Below, one piece after another: positions 53,870 through 64,000 of a stretch of DNA of 64,000 bases. The notes under the pieces are model-generated. The model was not told where the DNA came from. It saw nothing but the letters and a program-made list of their open reading frames with translations, and did not search any database. The translations under genes were made by a program, and so were the position numbers. Location: NCBI GenBank assembly GCA_030407085.1, contig CM059585.1, positions 87,930,501 to 87,994,500 on the forward strand. Reading direction: 5' to 3'. The stretch's first letter is position 1, and each line of letters opens with the position of its first letter. This DNA is from Trichopria drosophilae. Its lineage: Eukaryota; Arthropoda; Insecta; Hymenoptera; Diapriidae.

Positions 53870-54239
53870 CAGAGAGACAGAGTCCTGAAATTTGGATCGT
53901 TTTCAACACCATGGGCGCTACGATCGTTTTTCTACATCCCCTCCAACGACTTGCACGGAGCGAATAGGAAAAAACTCCTCTAGTAGCGCAAATCTTGGCT
54001 CGGTTGTTAACGTCAATTCCTAACCTAATATATTTCAATGTTACCGACTGAGCGGGTTGGTTGCACGTACCATTTGGTCACGCCACTTGCCTAGTTTATG
54101 GTTAAGACGTAAACAGAGGACGTAAACATTTGTGGCATCATTACCGAAATAGTCACAGTGTTGAGCGTTAGATTTCTTTTCACTTCAATATAAATTATAA
54201 ATATACAATAATCCGGTATATTAAATTTCATCAATCACA
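53870..54239 (+). promoter_or_regulatory. Promoter/leader region of MPLKIP-like gene
   Basis: The less AT-rich stretch 53880-54130 precedes the start codon. No TATA box or defined site is claimed. Confidence 0.3.
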
Positions 54240-54800
54240 ATGAAGAAATCGCCGTTAAGCAGAATAAACGATTCAAATGGGTATCAACGTACCCAGAAAT
54301 TCGAAGGAAACTTCATTCCCTTCGAAGCTAGTACACCCCATCACAACAGAAATAGAGGAAATTGGCAATCAAAAGGAGGAAATCGAAATCAGCAATACTC
54401 AGGAGGATATAATCAACAAAGGTCCTACGGCAACAATCCGCAAAGTCCATATTCTCCGTATAAGAATGCCAAACATTTCGGACAAAGACCGAAGCGTTTT
54501 GGTAATCAATCGTCTAATCGCATCCCCATCAGCAAGTACACCAACATAAAACTAATATTCGAAGATCCATGGTGTGAATTACAGAAGAATCTTGACAGCA
54601 GCGTATCACTTCAAACCGACAGTCAAGCTTCGGAGATAGATACTTCGACAGATCTCGTTACAGAATCAAGTGGACTCAGCCAGGATTCTATATGTAGCAA
54701 CAACGACGATTCTCTAATTTGCAAAGATCAGAGCTCTATCGATCTTGAATTAGACGGAATGAATTTTAGTCAAGATTCCGTCAGTGCGAAATCTGAATGA
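54240..54800 (+). CDS. MPLKIP: MPLKIP/TTDN1-like protein
   Basis: A single exon, 186 residues plus stop (TGA 54798-54800). Residues 30-90 are rich in Asn, Gln, Gly, Tyr and Ser (disordered). Near residue 105-115 is IFEDPWCELQ, matching the one conserved motif of TTDN1 (SMLEDPWxxLE in human MPLKIP, 179 residues). The C-terminal third is Ser/Asp-rich with possible phosphorylation sites. In mammals the protein binds PLK1, is mutated in non-photosensitive trichothiodystrophy and links to the intron-lariat debranching complex. AAATAAA near 55066 is a probable polyadenylation signal. The call rests on the short motif plus size and composition. Confidence 0.65.
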   Translation: MKKSPLSRINDSNGYQRTQKFEGNFIPFEASTPHHNRNRGNWQSKGGNRNQQYSGGYNQQRSYGNNPQSPYSPYKNAKHFGQRPKRFGNQSSNRIPISKYTNIKLIFEDPWCELQKNLDSSVSLQTDSQASEIDTSTDLVTESSGLSQDSICSNNDDSLICKDQSSIDLELDGMNFSQDSVSAKSE

Positions 54801-55718
54801 GGAGAGGAGGAAAAGACTATCTACGAATTACTTGTAGGATATTGTACAGTGTATATAATTTACATTGGTATTTCTTATTTAATGTCGGAGAAAAAAATAT
54901 GATTATTATGTTCTTCGAAGAATTAAGACCCGATTTTACCTCTAGATACGAGGAAAGGTCTTTAAAAAGAACTGACATGTACAAAAGGAGCTGGTCGGAC
55001 ATATCGGTTTCTTTTTACCGAAAGAAGTATTTTATCATTTACAAATTTGTAAATTTGCCGAAAGGCAAATAAAAATATTTTTGTAAAATAATTACTTTTT
55101 AATTCATGAACATTCAACAAATAAAAATGATTTGTTAAAATAATTTCTGTGTCTTGTCACATTTATTTTCCCTAATTTCGTATCATTTATTAGCGTGCAT
55201 AAAATTTGTCTAAACATAACCTAATCTGATAAATAGAGTAACGTGCGCGATACACAAGCGTGGGTGTCAAAAATCAGCTGTTTATTCAACAACGTGTTTT
55301 TAATTTTTTACAATAATATATTTCGATTGTTTATTGATATTAAAACTCGTAAAAAATAGTAATTTACATAGTATTATCTTATAAAGTTGATACATAACCT
55401 AAAAAGTATTTTTATATATATAAATTATGATTTAAAACTGTGAAAATTAACTTGTCGGTTACACTTTTAGTTTGTCAACAACTCATAATGGAGTTTACGA
55501 GATGAATTAATACGTACAATAAAACGATGTTTCTTTTATACAATACTTGTTATAAATGACACAGAGACATTGGTAAAGTTTATACTCGTAAATTAATCTT
55601 ATCTAAGTACTTGCTAGTTTTTTTTTAAATACTGATATGTCTTTTATCTAGACACTGTGACAGTAAAGCTGGCATTTATGAAAACAATCGCGAGATCGTT
55701 GATTAAGTAAGCATCAAA

Positions 55719-58414
55719 ATGTTGCGACGTATTGTTCGATATAGTCCAAAAAGTTTGAGCAATTTTTGTTCTGCAACTACTTGTATACAAAATAGAAATT
55801 TACATCTAACGCAGGTATATTTCAATTTTTTAAATCGTTATTACTTAAAACGTAAAGTTACAAAATATTGTGCGTATTACAGACTAAAAACAATGACGAT
55901 AAGGATTCTAAATTTGATCCTGAGCACGCTTTTGGTAGAGTTAAACGATGTTTTAAAAGGGACATGAGAGAAATAAAAGATACGATTTTTGGGAGAACTC
56001 ACGATTATATGGGACCGGATGGCGTAATTGATTGGGATAATCCTGGTGCGCCAATTTTTTCAAATCACTGCGACATACTAATAATTGGCGGGGGAGCAGT
56101 TGGAAGTTCAATAGCGTATTGGCTCAAACGTAGAGCAGGAGATTCTTTGCGAGTTGTGGTTGTGGAGAAAGATACTTCGGTACGTTAATTTCTTCTTTTT
56201 TAACTAAAATGTTAATTATGCAAATTTAAAATGTTATGAATAAAATTAAATTATTACGAAAAAAACAGGAAGTTGTTCAAAACCTGAATAACCTCTTCCC
56301 CAAGCATGCAAGAAACTTAACGAAAGGGATATCAAAGTTCTCCTAGAGACCTCAACGTTTCGGATCTATTTTGATCCCTCTTCAGGAGGTAATGATTAAC
56401 AAGAAGCAATCGTTTAACAGGCATAATAAAGGAAGGGAAAGATAAAATAGATAAATGGGAAAAAAATAATTCGGTATACTGTATCTCTTGTAACGATAGC
56501 GATGCCACATATGTTGGTGAAACAAAAAGATGTTTGAAGGCTAGAATTAAAGAACACGAATCAAACATTCGTAGAGGGGCACCAAACAATGTAACTACAG
56601 ACCATAAATTAGAATATGATCATGATTTTGATTGGACTAATATAAAAATATTAGAAACTGAACAAAACTTTTTTCACAGGAGATTATCGGAAATGTTTCA
56701 CATTAAACTTCAACCAAATCCCCTCAATAAAAATTAGGACACCCATAATTTAAATATAGTTTACGAAGACCTTTTGTTACAGATTAAATCGTACTTTCGT
56801 TTTCCACCAAAAGATTACCTATAAAAGGGCTGCCCATCTCCAGCATAGGACATTAACGATTTCTGTTTGTTAATCATTACCTCCTGAAGAGGGATCAAAA
56901 TAAATCCAAAACGTTGAGGTCCCCAGGAGAACTTTGATATCCCTTCTGTTAAGTTTCTTGCATGCTTGGGAAGAAGTTATCCAGGTTTTGAACAACTTCC
57001 TGTTTTTTTCATTGGTAGGTCTAAAGCCCGGTGTAAAAGCGCTTTAATTATTTAAAATGTTATAGTATCGGAAAGCATCATCAGCATTATCCGTTGGTGG
57101 ATTGCGACAACAATTTTCCTTGGAAGAAAATATTGAAATGTCACTTTTCGCAGCTGAATTTCTGCGCAATATAAATCGATATCTCAGTGTTGAGGGTGAA
57201 GATAAAGTAGACGTTAAATTCGAGCCCTACGGGTATTTATATTTAGCGTCGGAAGCAGGTGCAGAAACGTTACAGAAAAATTCAAATCTTCAAAATTCTT
57301 TGGGAGCAAAAAACGTATTATTATCTGCAAAACGCTTGAAAGCGCTGTTTCCGTGGATAGAAACGGATGGAGTCGAGGTGGGTTGTCTCGGGCTTGAAAA
57401 AGAAGGTTGGTTCGACCCTTGGGCTCTTCTGTATGGCTTTAAAAGGAAAGCTTTGTCATTAGGAGCCGAGTTTATAAGCGCTGAACTCAAAGAATTTAAA
57501 TTCGAGCAAAATACTGGCTGCTTTGTTCAGGGAACAGATTATTTCGAGTATGAAAAATCTCATACCGTTGAAGTGAGTAATGCAATTTTCTTATAAACAT
57601 TTAGTTCGTTTCAATATATTGTTTTTTAAAACACAAATAGGTACAAACTGACGATGGTAAATTGAGACCAATTACGTTTGCAAAATGCATCATTGCGACT
57701 GGTGCGTTCAGTGGCGAAACAGCAAAGTTAGTTAGGATAGGTACTGGAAAAGATATGTTGTCTGTACCGTTACCAGTAGAACCTAGGTGAATTATCAACG
57801 TTTTTTTAATGGTATAAGCGAGAATATGGGACTAAAGAAATAAAATTTCAGGAAAAGATGCGTTTATCATTTCCATGCTCCGGACGGTCCAGGTCTTAAT
57901 ACGCCATTGACGATTGACCCAACAGGCACTTACTTTAGGAGAGAAGGTTTGGCAAATCATTACATTTGCGGCAGATCTCCAGACTGGAATTGTGAACCAT
58001 CGGTAGATAATCTTGACGTAGATTACGATTATTTTGAAAACGAAGTTTGGCCAGTCCTTGCTAAGCGTTGCAAGGCTTTTGAAAATTTGAAGGTTTGAAA
58101 AGCATTTTAAAGTTTTATCATAAAATCATAAAACGATAGTTAATTCTTTTTTTATTTAGGTTAAATCGGCGTGGGCTGGATATTACGATTATAATACATT
58201 CGATGAAAATGGTATTATTGGCTTTCATCCCTACTACGATAACATCCTGTTGGCTACCGGTTTCAGTGGTCATGGTATGCAACAAGCGCCAGCGGTAGGG
58301 TGTGCTATAGCTGAGCTTATTATTGATGGACGATTTATTTCGATAGACTTAACGAGGCTAGGTTTTGACAGATTTATTACGTTAGAGCCCATGAAAGAGT
58401 TAAATATTATATAA
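55719..58414 (+). CDS. FOXRED1: FAD-dependent oxidoreductase FOXRED1 (complex I assembly)
   Basis: Six exons: 55719-55814, 55883-56179, 57066-57572, 57641-57786, 57852-58092, 58160-58414; joined 1542 nt, 513 residues plus stop (human 486). Exon 1 gives an Arg/Ser-rich presequence (MLRRIVRYSPKSLSNFC) for mitochondrial import. Exon 2 has the FAD-binding DILIIGGGAVGSS near residue 96-108. Later blocks: ALSVGGLRQQFSLEENI, KEGWFDPWALLYGFKRK, GTYFRREGLANHYICGRSPD, SAWAGYYDYNTFDENG and ATGFSGHGMQQAPAVG, all typical of FOXRED1. A DAO-family flavoprotein needed for complex I assembly. Intron 2 (886 bp) contains a Penelope-like element, yet the flanking splice sites are intact. Confidence 0.95.
56349..56390 (-). 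ncRNA. Hammerhead-ribozyme-like core (left repeat)
   Basis: Read on the minus strand: ACCTC (stem I), CTGAAGA (core), GGGATC-AAAATA-GATCC (stem II and loop), GAAA (core), ACGTT, then GAGGT, which pairs with ACCTC. The two invariant core boxes and stems I and II are all present; stem III would be extremely short. Penelope-like elements elsewhere are known to carry minimal hammerheads in their repeats. Confidence 0.6.
56455..56737 (+). pseudogene. GIY-YIG endonuclease fragment of a Penelope-like element
   Basis: The frame ISCNDSDATYVGETKRCLKA and then RIKEHESNIRRG has the Y-V-G-x-T-x-R core of Penelope GIY-YIG domains, followed by HDFDWTNIKILETEQNFFHR and RRLSEMFHIKLQPNPLN, the family's C-terminal block. 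About 94 codons, stop TAG. N-terminally truncated. Confidence 0.8.
56879..56920 (+). ncRNA. Hammerhead-like core, decayed (right repeat)
   Basis: The same arrangement on the plus strand, but GAAA has become AAAA and stem II has a mismatch (GGATC..AATCC). It is the inverted partner of 56349-56390 and probably inactive. Confidence 0.5.
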
Positions 58415-58525
58415 TTATGTGTAAATTTGTAAATAAATTAATAAAATTATTAATAAAACTCAATACGTCAAATATATTTCAGTGACTCAAAATATAGTAC
58501 AAAATAATACATTTTTTGACACACG

Positions 58526-58606
58526 TATGCGTAAAATTCGATTTTACGCACCGTTTTTAGTGCGTAAAATAGCGTTTTACGCAATTTTATACGTATGCGC
58601 AACATT
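58526..58606. repeat. Two GCGTAAAA hairpins
   Basis: GCGTAAAATTCGATTTTACGC (58529-58549) and GTGCGTAAAAT..GTTTTACGCA (58560-58583) are stem-loops of the dispersed module. TACGTATGCG follows. Confidence 0.7.
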
Positions 58607-59183
58607 TTTACTAGGCTAATTTCTGAAGTAGACCTGGAAATCGTTAACAAATAAATATTTATCAATATTTCAATTATCTTACATGTTCTTTTATCCATAT
58701 TATGTAAATAGACTACTACATTACAATCGCGGTCACTGAACTTACGTTGTATAAACAAACAACAAATCAAGAAATTTTTACTTCTAATTCGTACTTGGGT
58801 TGTTTATTTACATTTCCGGGACATTGAACGGTCTATTAACGATTTCCAACATCTATAAAAATACAATCAATTCCTTTCGCGTCATCGAGTGATAAAGGTG
58901 TATAGTGTGGATTTAAAAATTCTGAAAATGAGTGATACGGATACGATATCAGATAATATTCCTCCGAAAAAAAAATTAAGATCTACAGTTAAAATATGAT
59001 TGGTAGAGGTGGGATGCACGATAGAAGGTATATATATAGCTTTAAATCAATATATAGCAAAAAGCATATGATTGGAGGGGCTCCGCCCCCCCCCCCTTCA
59101 GAATTTTCGGCATACAGTATCAAAAAATAATGTTCGCAACGCGTGCGTAAAACTCCATTTTACGCACATGTTACGAAAAGTAC
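58607..59183. other. Intergenic DNA with one GCGTAAAA hairpin
   Basis: GTGCGTAAAAC..TTTTACGCAC at about 59145-59168 is another hairpin. An ATG near 58928 opens a 23-codon frame with a Lys-rich end (MSDTDTISDNIPPKKKLRS), too short to call. Confidence 0.4.
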
Positions 59184-60072
59184 TACACGGAAAAAAATAG
59201 TACGTCGCTCCAGCCAGATTGCCCAGCTAAAACAGCTTCCCACTGCCCAGCAGGTAGCGATGCAAGTCGCGAGTGAAGACGTAAAATGACAATTAAAATT
59301 CGAAATCCTTAAAATTTTTTTTTCTATAAATAGGTATACTTTTCTTATGTCTTTAAGAATATTTTTACATAATTTCTAGACGATGTGGTTATTTATATTA
59401 TTTTTATATGATTTTTTAAAGTCGTTAATAGTGAAAAAATCACTACTTTTTTCATTTTAAGGCTTCCGTATTGATTACCGTGTTAGATACGACAAAAATG
59501 CACTGAACCTTTTTTGTCGAGCACAAAATTTCCTACAAAAAAGTCCCTGAGAGCCATAGTCTAATGTTAATAGATACATCACGAATAAGATAACTATCTC
59601 TGTTCTAAAATTTCAATGATTTATTCAATAACTTCCGATGTTTTTCATGCCGTACATATTAACATTAGACTATGGCTCTCACTGACTTTTTTGTAGGAAA
59701 TTTTGTGCTCTACAAAAAAGGTTCAGTGCATTTTTGTCGTATCTAACACGGTAATCAATACGGAAGCCTTAAAATGAAAAAAGTAATGATTTTTTCACTA
59801 TTAACGACTTTAAAAAATCATATAAAAATAATATAAATAACCACATCGTCTAGAAATTATGTAAAAATATTCTTAAAGACATAAGAAAAGTATACCTATT
59901 TATAGAAAACAAATTTTTAAGGATTTCGAATTTTAATTGTCATTTTACGTCTTCACTCGCGACTTACATCGACCTGCTGGGCAGTGGGAAGCTGTTTTAG
60001 CTGGGCAATCTGGCTGGAGCGACGCATGGTGGAATAAGTACCATGGAGCGACGTACTATTTTTTTCCGTGTA
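59184..60072. mobile_element. Large foldback element, 0.39-0.41-kb arms
   Basis: TACACGGAAAAAAATAGTAC at the left is mirrored by GTACTATTTTTTTCCGTGTA at the right. The arms (59184-59572 and 59658-60072) are nearly identical inverses around an 85-base loop. The right arm has an extra ~30-bp duplication with two copies of GGAGCGACG (near 60020-60050), which explains its greater length. No coding capacity. Confidence 0.85.
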
Positions 60073-60205
60073 TTATACAAAATCATTACTGAATTTGGTA
60101 AACTTCGTAAAATAACATCAGACATTTTAAAGCCGTCATTTAACAAAAATTTGCTATGAACATGTGATTTTATAATTTATAGTATTTATCTTCCATGTTA
60201 TTTAA

Positions 60206-61688
60206 CCCGTTTCCGCCCAAAATACCGTAAATTTCACTACATTTTAATCGTTACTTTTCTTATAGAAACTAACGATGAATAATTCTGAATATTTAGATTC
60301 TATAGTTTTCACCCCTTCTCTTTCCGAATCCGAAGTCCATTTTTCGCTAGGAGCAGCCATTTTTTAAATATGGCGGCGAAAAGGCAAAAAAAAATAGAGA
60401 AAATTTTGATTTTTGGATCGGTTTTTCATGTTTTTCAAATGCAAACATGATCAGATATGCAAAATATAAGATGGCGGATTTTTCGCCGAATTTTGTGTTT
60501 TTATAGCATTTCCGACATTATTAGCTATTTATAAATATTGTGGTACACTTATTATTGATTTATGCAATCATTTGTAACAGTATCTTCTATCCAATACACG
60601 AAATTCATATAACATTTGATTTTCATAATTCAAAATGGCGGTCCCAAAATGGCGGACGAAAATACAAAACGTTGCACGTCCGAAAGGAAAATGGTTACTC
60701 GGGGGTTTTATATTATATAGTTTGCAATTATAGAAGTCTTAATTGTAAATTTTATTACTGCAAAAACTGTTTTGTAATAAAACATACAAATTAATAATTT
60801 ATGGTAGAATAAAAAATTTAAGAAGAAAAATTTATAAAACGGAAAAAAATAAAAATTCAAAAAAACAAATAAAATAAAAATATAAAAAATTAAAAATAAA
60901 AAAAAAAATATAAGATTCTCTACAATCATTGACCTCCAGGCGGTGAGAGTTGGAAACACGAAAAACCATGGCTAACAAATGATAAAAAACACACTTCTTC
61001 TATAATTGTGAACTATATAATATAAAACCCCCGAGCAACCATTTTCATTTCGGGCATGCAACGTTTTTGTATTTTCGTCCGCCATTTTGAATTATGAAAA
61101 TCAAATGTCGTATTCGTAATCTGCGACCTCGAAAACCCCCGAGTAGTCAGTTTCATCTGGATCAAGAAATTTTTTTGCATTTTAGTCGACCATCTTGGAA
61201 CCGCCATTTTGAATTTCGAGTATTGGATAGAAGATACTGTTACAAATGATTGCATAAATCAATAATAAGTGTACCACAATATTTATAAATAGCTAATAAT
61301 GTCGGAAATGCTATAAAAACAAAAAATTCGGCGAAATATTCGCCATCTTGGATCCGCTATCTTATATTTTGCATATCTGATCATGTCAACTTTTAGTCAA
61401 ACTCATTATGCCACCAGATCCAGGTCTTTGGAATGATCGGTCAGCGCGAACCTATTGAAAAACATGAAAAACCGATCCAAAAATCGAAATTTTTTCTATT
61501 TTTTGCCTTTTCGCCGCCATATTTAAAAAATGGCTGCTCCTAGCGAAAAACGGACTTCGGATTCGCAAAGAGGAGGGTTGAAAACTATAGAATCTAAATA
61601 TTCAGAATTATTCATCGTTAGTTTCTGTAAGAAAAGTAACGATTAAATAAAATGTACTGAAATTTACGGCATTTTGGGCTGAAACGGG
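60206..61688. mobile_element. TTAA-type foldback element, 1.5 kb
   Basis: TTAA|CCCGTTTCCGCCCAAAATAC at the left is mirrored by GCATTTTGGGCTGAAACGGG at the right. The arms pair over about 450 bp, including GTGGTACACTTATTATTGAT near 60539 and its inverse near 61258. The interior has the shared module in both orientations ('gtattcgtaatctgcgacc' near 61110). The right TTAA is not present because the next MITE begins there. Confidence 0.75.
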
Positions 61689-61689
61689 T

Positions 61690-62135
61690 TCTAAAGTGCT
61701 CGACCTATAAGATAAGAATTTTCATTAAAAACCGTAAATAAAAGACTCAATCGATTTTTCAAAATTCGGGCTCTGTAAGGGCAATTCTAATTAGTATAGG
61801 CAGTATCTTAGAGAATACCAAAGAAATTAATTGAGAACTTCATGAGTTCTGAGAAAATAAAAATCACTTATTTCCGAAAATTCACGGTCCTTTCTCAATT
61901 AATGTCTTTGATATATTCTAGGAAACCGCCTATACCCTGCAACACACAAAAGTAACAGTTATGTAACAATGTAACCATTACGTAAATATTACATAACTGT
62001 TACATTCCATGTTTGCAGGTTAATAATTAGAATTGTCTTTACAGAGGCAGAATTTTGAAAATGTTATTATAATCATCTTTAATTTCCGTTTTTTAGTGCA
62101 ATTTCCTACCTTACCGGTGGAGCACTTCTGCTACC
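61690..62135. mobile_element. Palindromic MITE, 'GTGGTCCGCCGGTAAGG' family, copy 3
   Basis: 'ttctaaagtgctcgacctataag' at the left and 'ccttaccggtggagcactt' at the right, with the usual interior (gggctctgtaagggcaattc near 61767). A 100-bp insert with TAACAGTTATGTAACA palindromes (61935-62015) is present in this copy only. Confidence 0.6.
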
Positions 62136-62139
62136 AATT

Positions 62140-63430
62140 ATAGGCAATTATGGGGGCCTAAACTGTAAAAAAAAATGAAAGTATAAAAGTTACTAGGCAT
62201 TGAAAGACTGTTGTGAAGGCAGCCCGCTAGGGAAATTCTATTGGATGTCATAACTTTAATTTATTGGAAATGGAATTTTTGGCAGATACCATTTCCGAAA
62301 GCTTGAAGCCTCTTCTTTCGGATCCAGTCGTTGAAATTGGCCTCCGAAGCAATTACTTTTTCTTTTTTAAATTGTTTCAATTTTTTTTTGAATTTGGCAG
62401 TTAATATTCGTGTAGAGCTCCGGAATGATGTTTGATAAGTTCTCGGGCATTTACTATTAATTGAATCGTAACGTTCTTATACATTTTCTGAAATCCTCAA
62501 CATCGGAATGAGTTTAGGGGACAGGGGACCATTCCTAATCAAGATCGTTACCAAGAAAGGCCCATCGTTACCAAAAGTAACGTAGGAGGACGACGGGTTT
62601 CGGTTTGTCGGGGTTTCGCTTGCGGAACGGGTGGTTCGGATTCCACCTTAAAAACTGTAGGACCACATGTGCTTCTGTAAGGGGGTCAGGCTTCGGTACG
62701 GAAGTCGGATGTGGCTGCTGAAGAAGAGCCCAAACCGGCTTCCAATATACGAAAAAGTTCCTGTCCTCTTCTTGTGGGTGCGGTGTCGGAAGGACCTATC
62801 CGATGAGTGCTTACCGATTTCCGTTACCGTACAGGAACTGAACTTATAGAAAGTGCATGATAAGTGGTGCTCAAAGGGACTACCCAATAGGGTGGGTCGA
62901 AAAAGTAGAATTTTTGAAAATGAGAAAAGTGTAGTGCGGATATTTGTTGAGGTGATGAAAGAAGTACTCTTGACTTTTTTCAGACTTTTTCGAGCACTTC
63001 TACCCCTCTGGCAAGAGCCTTGAAATTTAACACGCGTTTTATATGGGAAGAACCTCATTTTTTTGTTTCTAACATATAATTGTCAAGAAAAAAATGATTT
63101 ATGTAATATAACACCGAAAATATTTTTTTTTTATTTTGTTGAAACGTATTAAACTTAGTTACAATTTACAAAAAAAAATTCTGGCATGAGTTATTACGAC
63201 TTTAGTGTCGGGTGTGTTTCGCTAAAAAATAGAATTATTGAAAATTTTCCTCTTTATTTATGCATATATCTGTCAAATCATATCCTAAGATTATGTAGCA
63301 TGAAGTTTTAAATACTTTATAGTTCTACGAAGAAAATTCGCCCTTAGTTATTAAAAAAGGATACTTTAAAGTTGAGTTATCGAATTTTTACTATTCACGT
63401 CTTTTTTGGACAATTTATTATTGGGTAAAG
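62140..63430. other. Intergenic DNA with one SINE/LINE-like tail
   Basis: GGTGGTTCGGATTCCACCTT near 62633, followed by AAACTGTAGG, repeats the body of the SINE at 46190. The stretch 62650-63058 has a 136-codon minus ORF with no recognisable domain and is probably retroelement debris. The rest is AT-rich. Confidence 0.35.
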
Positions 63431-63439
63431 GAAATATTT

Positions 63440-63925
63440 TTTTAAGTTATATTGTATAACTCGTACAAAAAAATTTGGCGTTTTTGTACTATTCAGCATC
63501 ATATTCCTTACCTTCTTCCGCGTTGATTAGAGTCCTTATTGAATACGTACAACATTTTCTTCATTCGCTTACATCGCATTAAATATTCGACATCTTCAAA
63601 AGAATGAAATCTGTGATCTAGTTCAATTACAAATATTGATTTAAAAATACACACGTTTTCAAGTATCGTTTTTTCTCAATAAATATTTTTATATTTTGTT
63701 CACATATGTCTAAACACGATGAAAAAATTAAATTAAAACAAAATTTTTGTGTTTATACACATCATTTTCTAGACAGTTTTCATTGTTTACACGAAGACAA
63801 TTTTACTTTTTTTACCAACTCACATAAGGACTCTAATCGATGCGGAAAAAGGTAAGGAATATGATGGTAAATAGTACAAAAACGCTATATTTTTTTCGTA
63901 CGAGTTATGCAAGATAATTTAAATA
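63440..63925. mobile_element. Foldback element, about 100-bp arms
   Basis: Left arm AACTCGTACAAAAAAATTTG...GATTAGAGTCCTTAT (63459-63540) is mirrored by ATAAGGACTCTAATC...ACGAGTT (63826-63907). Nearly 90% pairing by eye, with a loop of about 290 bp. Confidence 0.65.
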
Positions 63926-64000
63926 GTTATTTTCGATACAAGTGCCCAAAAAGTTTTTTCAAACGAATGTGAGAGTTTCGGCCCGAGCCGAAGTGGTCTT

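Larger units (their letters stand above)
56259..57010 (+). mobile_element. Penelope-like element remnant with inverted terminal repeats
   Basis: ACAGGAAGTTGTTCAAAACC at the left (56265) is mirrored by GGTTTTGAACAACTTCCTGT at the right (to 57002). The repeats pair over about 140 bp. Between them is a GIY-YIG endonuclease fragment. Penelope elements carry LTR-like repeats in direct or inverted order; the reverse transcriptase is missing here. The host is FOXRED1 intron 2. Confidence 0.75.

Noticed and set aside
62648..63058. A 136-codon minus-strand ORF
   Set aside because: No domain, Ser/Arg/Phe-rich composition of a random antisense frame, and it overlaps retroelement-like sequence at 62633.

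Overview
The window is a piece of an animal nuclear genome, most likely an insect and plausibly a hymenopteran. That guess is inference: the DNA is AT-rich, introns are short with GT..AG ends, single-copy metazoan genes sit 0.2-10 kb apart, and the spaces are packed with BEL/Pao, P-element-like, Penelope-like, R4/Dong-like and foldback elements. There are no bacterial features, operons, CRISPR arrays or rRNA genes.

Host genes, left to right: PDSS2 (+, 7223-8670, 5 exons); LCA5/lebercilin (-, 10264-28566, 8 exons, with introns full of transposons); ABCB7 (-, 28749-36332, 9 exons found, mitochondrial-targeting exon not found); SETD4 (-, 36367-37659, one exon, lying directly upstream of the first recognisable ABCB7 exon on the same strand); a frameshifted Lunapark zinc-ribbon exon (+, about 50760-50955); an MPLKIP/TTDN1-like gene (+, 54240-54800); and FOXRED1 (+, 55719-58414, 6 exons, with a Penelope-like element in intron 2). 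Three of these serve mitochondria: PDSS2 makes the ubiquinone side chain, ABCB7 exports a sulfur species for cytosolic Fe-S assembly, and FOXRED1 helps assemble complex I. LCA5 is a ciliary protein. Exon joins were derived by hand from reading frame, homology and splice sites, and the coding lengths come out as whole codons.

Transposable elements fill most of the rest. 1-4589 is the 3' part of a BEL/Pao LTR element with intact catalytic motifs. 43163-45928 is an uninterrupted 921-codon THAP + P-element transposase ORF. 47875-49173 is a 5'-truncated LINE encoding a CCHC + restriction-like endonuclease tail, abutting a (TAA)n tract. LINE reverse-transcriptase remnants lie at 26.5, 31.0, 32.5, 34.6, 34.9 and 49.9 kb. 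tRNA-derived SINEs lie at 46.2 and 49.2 kb.

Non-autonomous terminal-inverted-repeat (TIR) elements form recognisable families: (a) TTAA-flanked, piggyBac-like elements (8985-9878, 11665-12326, 19951-20032, 41215-42903, 60206-61688), several of which share an internal module although their termini differ; (b) CCCAGCAATC elements with an internal tandem array (4746-5450, 33738-34624); (c) CCCAA(C/T)AAACG elements (5514-6424, 24993-25738, 38699-39073); (d) CCCTACTGAAAATT elements filled with short palindromes (23278-23785, 24194-24848, 40553-40773); (e) large foldbacks (12790-13880, 17890-18659, 59184-60072). Short GCGTAAA..TTTACGC hairpins recur at seven or more places. The most unusual single signals are a hammerhead-ribozyme-like core in the inverted repeats of the Penelope-like element, the shared module of the TTAA elements, and the dispersed GCGTAAA hairpins.
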